Origin: Actinomycetota bacterium | GTDB lineage: Bacteria; Actinomycetota; Actinomycetes; Nanopelagicales; Nanopelagicaceae | Length of the DNA stretch: 64,000 nt | Assembly (NCBI GenBank): GCA_947487595.1 | Contig: CANKXJ010000001.1 | Location: 1-64,000, forward strand | Reading direction: 5' to 3' | Part shown: positions 60,000 to 64,000 of the stretch, piece after piece | How positions within the stretch are numbered: the first letter of the stretch is position 1 | Layout: every line of letters starts with the position of its first letter | Position numbers and translations under genes: made by a program | Notes under the pieces: model-generated | Seen by the model: the letters and a program-made list of their open reading frames with translations, nothing else | Databases searched by the model: none | Told to the model about the DNA's origin: nothing

Positions 60000-61607
60000 T
60001 TAAGCCAAGATCCAGGCAGTTGAAAGTGCCGGAATCACCTTTTTTCCATCTCGAGCATCTACGGTGCCGCCACTAACGATTAATAGTTTTCCATCTGCAT
60101 CACACTCTTTGGCAGAATCTGAAAGATTCATGACGACTGTGATTGCTCCTCTGACATAAGAGAGCAAAGAATCCCCTTTTTGCCCGTGTTGGGATGACTC
60201 AAGCCAGGTAATTCCACCTGCTCCAACTAAGAACTCTTTGCGCAGCTGCAGTGCAGTTTTATACAAATGTAAAGAACTCTTAGGATCAGCTAATTCATTC
60301 TCAACAGTTAAATCTTTCCAGCTCTGGGAAATTGGAAGCCATGGCTTTCCAGTACTAAATCCAAAGGGGGTTGTGTCTCCACTCCAAGGAAGTGGCACGC
60401 GCGCACCATCTCTGCCCTTACTTGGAGCATTGCTTCTAAAAAACATTGGATCTTGTCGATCTGAATCCTGTAATTGACCATCAGGTAGTCCTAATTCTTG
60501 ACCCGCAAAAACATATGTAGAGCCAGGCAGACCAAAAACAAAGAGCGCAAGTGCACGTGCTTGTTCTTCACCAATGCGGCTAGCCACACGAGGTGAATCG
60601 TGATTGCTCAGCGCCCACGTAGGCAGGGCATTAACTGCTGCATTGAGTGAAATTGATCGTTCAACCACACCGAATAGCACATCTGAATTAAAGTCAGCAG
60701 TCAGCAAATCAAAGTTGAAGACTTGATGGAGCTCATCTGCTCGAACATAACGAGTTGCATTCACAGGGGGATGAACCCAGGCCTCAGCAACTGCCATGAT
60801 CTCGCGGTCACCATATGAATCAAAGAGTTTGCGCCATTTTCTATAAATCTCATGCACACCTTGGCGATCAAAGTAGGGAACGGTGAGCAAGAGTGCATTG
60901 CGCTTTTCAAAATCCATCGCTACATCAAGACGCAAGGCATCACTTAGACCCTGTGGATCATGGTGATTGGTTAAAACATCTTCTTTGACCAATCCGTGTG
61001 CCACATCTATTCTGAAACCATCCACGCCTAAATCAATCCAAAAGCGCAAAGTCTTTTCAAAGTCAGCATTCACTTCAGGGTTTTCCCAATTCAAATCTGG
61101 TTGTGTTGAATCAAAAAGGTGTAAATAGAACTGTCCGTCTTCTACCTGGGTCCATGATGGGCCACCAAAGATTGAAATCCAGTTATTAGGGGGAGATCCA
61201 TCTTCATTTGCATCATAGAAATGGAATCGCGCACGCTCTTTAGAACCGCGGCCAGCTTTCAAGGCTGCCTGAAACCATTCATGTTGATCAGAGAAGTGAT
61301 TAGGAACGATATCGGCAATCACTCGAAGATTGCGCTTATGAGCTTGTGCGATTAACTCTTTGGCATCATCAAGATTTCCAAAGCGTGAATCAACATCGCG
61401 GGGATTAGCAACGTCATATCCACCATCTTTATTGGGGGATGTGTAAAAAGGGCTCAACCAAATTGCATCCACACCTAGGCTTGTCACATAATCCAACTTG
61501 CTTGTGACTCCAGGTAGATCGCCCTCACCATCGCCATTGCTATCAAAGAATGAGCGTGGGTAGATCTGATAAATCGTGGCTTCTTTCCACCACGGCGCGG
61601 AGTTCAT
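60000..61607 (-). CDS. Alpha-glucosidase, GH13
   Basis: A 535-residue GH13 enzyme. Conserved regions are the N-terminal ATIYQIYPRSFFDSNGDGEGD, nucleophile region DGFRIDVAHG, acid/base AVAEAW and LSNHDSPRV. The IYPRSF signature and length fit oligo-1,6-glucosidase/alpha-glucosidase acting on maltose, isomaltose or trehalulose-like sugars in the cytosol. No signal peptide is visible. TAAATT lies 6 nt before the ATG (leaderless). An inverted repeat TACTGA/TCAGTA lies about 45-64 bp upstream of the start. Confidence 0.9.
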   Translation of the reverse strand: MNSAPWWKEATIYQIYPRSFFDSNGDGEGDLPGVTSKLDYVTSLGVDAIWLSPFYTSPNKDGGYDVANPRDVDSRFGNLDDAKELIAQAHKRNLRVIADIVPNHFSDQHEWFQAALKAGRGSKERARFHFYDANEDGSPPNNWISIFGGPSWTQVEDGQFYLHLFDSTQPDLNWENPEVNADFEKTLRFWIDLGVDGFRIDVAHGLVKEDVLTNHHDPQGLSDALRLDVAMDFEKRNALLLTVPYFDRQGVHEIYRKWRKLFDSYGDREIMAVAEAWVHPPVNATRYVRADELHQVFNFDLLTADFNSDVLFGVVERSISLNAAVNALPTWALSNHDSPRVASRIGEEQARALALFVFGLPGSTYVFAGQELGLPDGQLQDSDRQDPMFFRSNAPSKGRDGARVPLPWSGDTTPFGFSTGKPWLPISQSWKDLTVENELADPKSSLHLYKTALQLRKEFLVGAGGITWLESSQHGQKGDSLLSYVRGAITVVMNLSDSAKECDADGKLLIVSGGTVDARDGKKVIPALSTAWILA

Positions 61608-61613
61608 AAGGCG

Positions 61614-61671
61614 AATTTAGGTGAGCATCATGAACTCAAGCAATGCAAGAATACTGAAACTATGGTCAGTA
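61614..61671 (-). promoter_or_regulatory. GH13 leaderless promoter and upstream inverted repeat
   Basis: -10 TAAATT (61619 to 61614) with a 6-nt spacer to the ATG at 61607. TTGCTT lies 18 bp upstream of it as a possible -35. An inverted repeat TACTGA (61652-61657), 8-nt centre, TCAGTA (61666-61671) lies further upstream and may be an operator. The remaining bases to 61771 show nothing recognisable. Confidence 0.45.
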
Positions 61672-61771
61672 ATGTCTCGCTTTTATAACGATTTAATCTT
61701 TAGGACAGGCTTCAACTTCACAGACCAATGTGTTCATCTCTGTCGATGATTAGTCAAGTTCAGTAAATTCT

Positions 61772-62221
61772 TTATCGGGTTGGAGAAGGTGAAGATTTCT
61801 TATCTTTCATCTTATTCAGGGGTGCCATTTCAACTGGCTTAATCGGCTTCACAGGAGGGGTTGGTAGGGCACCGAGCGCTGTAATTGCTACATCGCGAGC
61901 AACGCTAGCTGTGGTTACTGCGATTTTTTCTTTAGAAAGAATTTCATTCTTAGCAGAAGCAGTTTTTGCTAATTTCAACGCTGTGCGAGCGTCACGGTGC
62001 GCTGTTTCAACGGCGAGCATGAATGTACGATTTATTTGTTTGCGAGCCTTTTCGCGCACCACAACTAAATTACGGAATAGATCTAAATCCATTTTGTATT
62101 GATTCATCAACATTTGATAATCGGGAGAAGGCGAGGGTGTTGGTTCAGCTGATGCAGATTGGGAGGTGGAAAAGAGCAGGGTCAGGGAGATAACAAGTAG
62201 TGCTGTCCCTCGCGTTCTCAT
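61772..62221 (-). CDS. Small secreted protein, unknown
   Basis: A 149-residue protein with a signal peptide (ALLVISLTLLFSTSQSASA, cleavage after about residue 25). A short proline/serine segment and a long alpha-helical, lysine/alanine-rich region with coiled-coil character follow. The C-terminus is a proline/lysine-rich stretch ending SPSPTR. No family is recognised. ATG 62236 is an in-frame alternative start. It sits divergent to a two-component system, so it may be a target of it (inference). Confidence 0.6.
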   Translation of the reverse strand: MRTRGTALLVISLTLLFSTSQSASAEPTPSPSPDYQMLMNQYKMDLDLFRNLVVVREKARKQINRTFMLAVETAHRDARTALKLAKTASAKNEILSKEKIAVTTASVARDVAITALGALPTPPVKPIKPVEMAPLNKMKDKKSSPSPTR

Positions 62222-62320
62222 GCCTAAATGATGCATCTATCTGTTGTGATTTTTCTGTGAAATGGCCTTGGAGAGTGAAAATTTATTGGATTTAGCCCCC
62301 CATCATGCAAGAGTGGCCCT

Positions 62321-63004
62321 ATGGCGCAGCTAATTATGATCGTTGATGATGAACCAGGGGTCCGAGCACTTCTCAATGACACCTTGCGCATCGCCGGCTT
62401 TGAGACCGTGGAAGCAACTGATGGAATGTCTGCGTTAACGCTCTTGCGAACTCATAAGCCAGATCTCTTAGTTATCGATATCAATATGCCGCTCATGGAT
62501 GGATTTGAATTAGTTGAGCGCTTGCGCACCAACAATGACTTAACGCCAGTGCTTATGCTCACAGCACGTGAAGATAAAGCTGATATCACTCGTGGCTTAA
62601 AAATTGGTGCCGATGATTATGTTGTTAAGCCCTTTGGAATTGAAGAGCTGATTCTGCGTATTAAAGCAATTTTGCGCCGTTCAACTAAAAATGTTGATGC
62701 TCCTTCTCTTCTCTCATGTGGTCCTATCTCAATCGATGATGATCAGCACTTAGTAACTTTCAACGGTGAAGGTGTAGATCTTTCGCCAACCGAGTATCGC
62801 TTGTTACAGATTTTGATTGAGAAAAAGGGCAGAGTCCTTAGCAAGAACCTACTGCTGGACGAGGTCTGGGGAATCACTTTTGAATCTGAGAGCACTGTCG
62901 TTGACACCTATATTTCGTATCTGCGCAAGAAACTGCACCGAGATGGCTTTGAAGGTATTAAAACAGTTCGTGGTGTGGGATTTCAAATCCAGGAGCCTAA
63001 ATAG
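62321..63004 (+). CDS. OmpR-family response regulator
   Basis: A 227-residue regulator. The acidic pocket is IVDDEPG, the phospho-acceptor is Asp53 in LLVIDINM, the lysine is in VVKPFG, and the C-terminal winged helix ends VRGVGFQIQEP. It is coupled to a sensor kinase 5 nt downstream. The target is unknown; the divergent secreted protein gene 100 bp away is a candidate. No clear Shine-Dalgarno or TANNNT element precedes the ATG. Confidence 0.9.
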   Translation: MAQLIMIVDDEPGVRALLNDTLRIAGFETVEATDGMSALTLLRTHKPDLLVIDINMPLMDGFELVERLRTNNDLTPVLMLTAREDKADITRGLKIGADDYVVKPFGIEELILRIKAILRRSTKNVDAPSLLSCGPISIDDDQHLVTFNGEGVDLSPTEYRLLQILIEKKGRVLSKNLLLDEVWGITFESESTVVDTYISYLRKKLHRDGFEGIKTVRGVGFQIQEPK

Positions 63005-63009
63005 TCTTC

Positions 63010-64000
63010 ATGAAAAATAGAACTCGGCAACTTATCTCAACCGCTCTCATTACTTCGGTTTTATCAATTCTCATTGGCGGCTTTGCAGTGGTGAGCACAT
63101 ACAACAGCCAGATTGCACTTATTGATAAACACCTTGATCAAGTTGAAAGTGACATTCGCGTAAATCCGATGGATGCCGTCAGTATTGCCCTGCTCAGTAT
63201 CGAACAAAACAATTTTGATTTTACTTTAGGTTTTGCAACTCCTAGCGATGAACTAACTATTTTGCGTGAATCTGTTGGCACACCACTAAATGGTCCAGAT
63301 CTTCGAGTTCGCAATATTCCAATCCCTGAAGGGGATATATTGATAGTTGCTGCTTCCTTAGTAGATATCAATCGCTCTCTTGATAATAATCTCTGGAAAC
63401 TTCTAATTTTTATTATCCTTGCCAACATCCTTGCCTCGATTGCAGCATCACTCCTCTCTCGCTCTGGAGCCTTGGCACAAGAGCGAGCACAGCGACAGAA
63501 GATGCAGGAGTTCATAGGCGATGCTGCACATGAACTGCGTACACCTATGACTGTAGTCAAGGGTTATGCCGAGCTTCTCAAAGGCAAGCAGCTAGACCCA
63601 GAACGAGAAAGTGCTGCCTTTGATCGACTCAATAGTGAGTTAAAGCGAATGGAGTTTTTGATTGGTGATTTGTTGATGTTGGCGCAGCTAGGAGAAGAAG
63701 GAAATATTGAGTTTGAAAGTATTGATATTGCCCAATTAGTACGTGAAAGCGTCTCTGACTTTAAGGAGATAGCACCCACTCATCCAGTTACAACGCAGAT
63801 TGATGAGAGTGCCGTATTAGTTGGTTCTGAAAAGTATTTGCAGCGCTTTATCCAAAACGCACTAACCAATATTCGTTTACACACTCCGGCAAGTACCCCT
63901 GTTCGAGTCAGCGTTAAAGCTGAAAAGCAGATCACAATCATTATTGAAGACAGCGGCCCGGGATTGCCCCCTGAATCATATGGAGAGAAAATCCGTGGAC
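63010..64000 (+). CDS. Sensor histidine kinase (3' end beyond window)
   Basis: At least 330 residues of a membrane kinase. A first membrane helix lies near residues 8-29 and a second near 130-152 (LLIFIILANILASIAASLL), with a short extracellular domain between them. HisKA follows with the histidine in IGDAAHELRTPMTVVKG, and then the start of the HATPase domain with IEDSGPGLPP. The reading frame is open to the last base, so the C-terminal part of the ATPase domain is missing. It pairs with the preceding regulator. Confidence 0.9.
   Translation, partial: MKNRTRQLISTALITSVLSILIGGFAVVSTYNSQIALIDKHLDQVESDIRVNPMDAVSIALLSIEQNNFDFTLGFATPSDELTILRESVGTPLNGPDLRVRNIPIPEGDILIVAASLVDINRSLDNNLWKLLIFIILANILASIAASLLSRSGALAQERAQRQKMQEFIGDAAHELRTPMTVVKGYAELLKGKQLDPERESAAFDRLNSELKRMEFLIGDLLMLAQLGEEGNIEFESIDIAQLVRESVSDFKEIAPTHPVTTQIDESAVLVGSEKYLQRFIQNALTNIRLHTPASTPVRVSVKAEKQITIIIEDSGPGLPPESYGEKIRG

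Noticed and set aside
1..64000. CRISPR array, insertion sequence, prophage or toxin-antitoxin system
   Set aside because: No regularly spaced repeats, transposase, integrase or toxin-like gene pair was seen; composition and gene order look like conserved core genome.

Overview
The window is a gene-dense stretch of a chromosome from a streamlined, comparatively AT-rich actinobacterium. Actinobacterial markers include two WhiB regulators, mycothiol deacetylase MshB, the MtrAB pair, an acyl-CoA carboxylase epsilon subunit, DUF3117, DUF3499 and Rv3235-family proteins, and PdtaS. Low GC (mid-40s % by eye), no intergenic gap above about 175 bp, and many 1-4 nt gene overlaps suggest a small-genome freshwater lineage such as acI/Nanopelagicales. 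That placement is inference; no rRNA is present. Gene order follows Mycobacterium tuberculosis in several blocks (dapD-LOG-DUF3117-O-methyltransferase-htrA-tatB-mrp; mshB-membrane protein-fdx-aminotransferase; manC-whiB2-DUF3499-pmm; sahH-mtrA-mtrB-comF-secA-Rv3235; pdtaS-whiB1), recalled from memory.

Layout. 1-7.4 kb (minus): one tightly coupled operon accD-accE-maf-accA-punA-phosphohexomutase-deoC, joining acyl-CoA carboxylation to purine (deoxy)nucleoside salvage. It diverges from birA-purK-purE (plus, 7.4-9.8 kb). 9.8-12.6 kb (minus): CoA-binding protein, UDP-glucose dehydrogenase and LCP ligase. These diverge from a plus-strand surface-glycan block (GT2, ABC-2 permease, ABC ATPase, SpoIID-like; 12.7-16.5 kb). 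16.5-26 kb: dapD (minus), then LOG, SRPBCC, a sigma region-4 protein, DUF3117, leucyl aminopeptidase, O-methyltransferase, HtrA, TatB, Mrp, EamA, PHP and MarC. 26-28 kb (minus): DEAD-box helicase and TetR. 28-31 kb: rhodanese-mshB-membrane protein facing a CysRS-like gene. 31-44 kb (plus): ferredoxin, dapC, manC, whiB2, a giant membrane glycosyltransferase, DUF5719, DUF3499, phosphomannomutase, SAH hydrolase, MtrA and MtrB. 43.8-51.7 kb: comF, secA, Rv3235-like, SAF protein, degenerate ParA/CpaE-like protein, DUF6912, PdtaS and WhiB1. 51.8-60 kb: tRNA-Arg, msrA-msrB, AlkA-like glycosylase, DUF4389, then LacI-MalY-FAD oxidoreductase-Cys/Met PLP enzyme, small membrane proteins and a short HPF. 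60-64 kb: GH13 glucosidase, a small secreted protein and a two-component system whose kinase runs off the window.

No CRISPR, IS element, prophage or biosynthetic island was seen; this is core genome. The most interesting material is in gene expression. A recurrent TANNNT hexamer 6-7 nt before the start codon points to widespread leaderless transcription. Two divergent pairs (accD/birA and tRNA-Arg/msrA) appear to share one symmetric TANNNTA -10 element used in both directions. A 12-codon leaderless upstream ORF ends one base before the DEAD-box helicase start. Five of eight convergent gene pairs interlock their stop codons in exactly 4 nt, leaving no room for intrinsic terminators.

Several genes expected from synteny are missing: sigE/rseA before htrA, lpqB after mtrB, and long hpf before secA. 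These absences are real only within this window.
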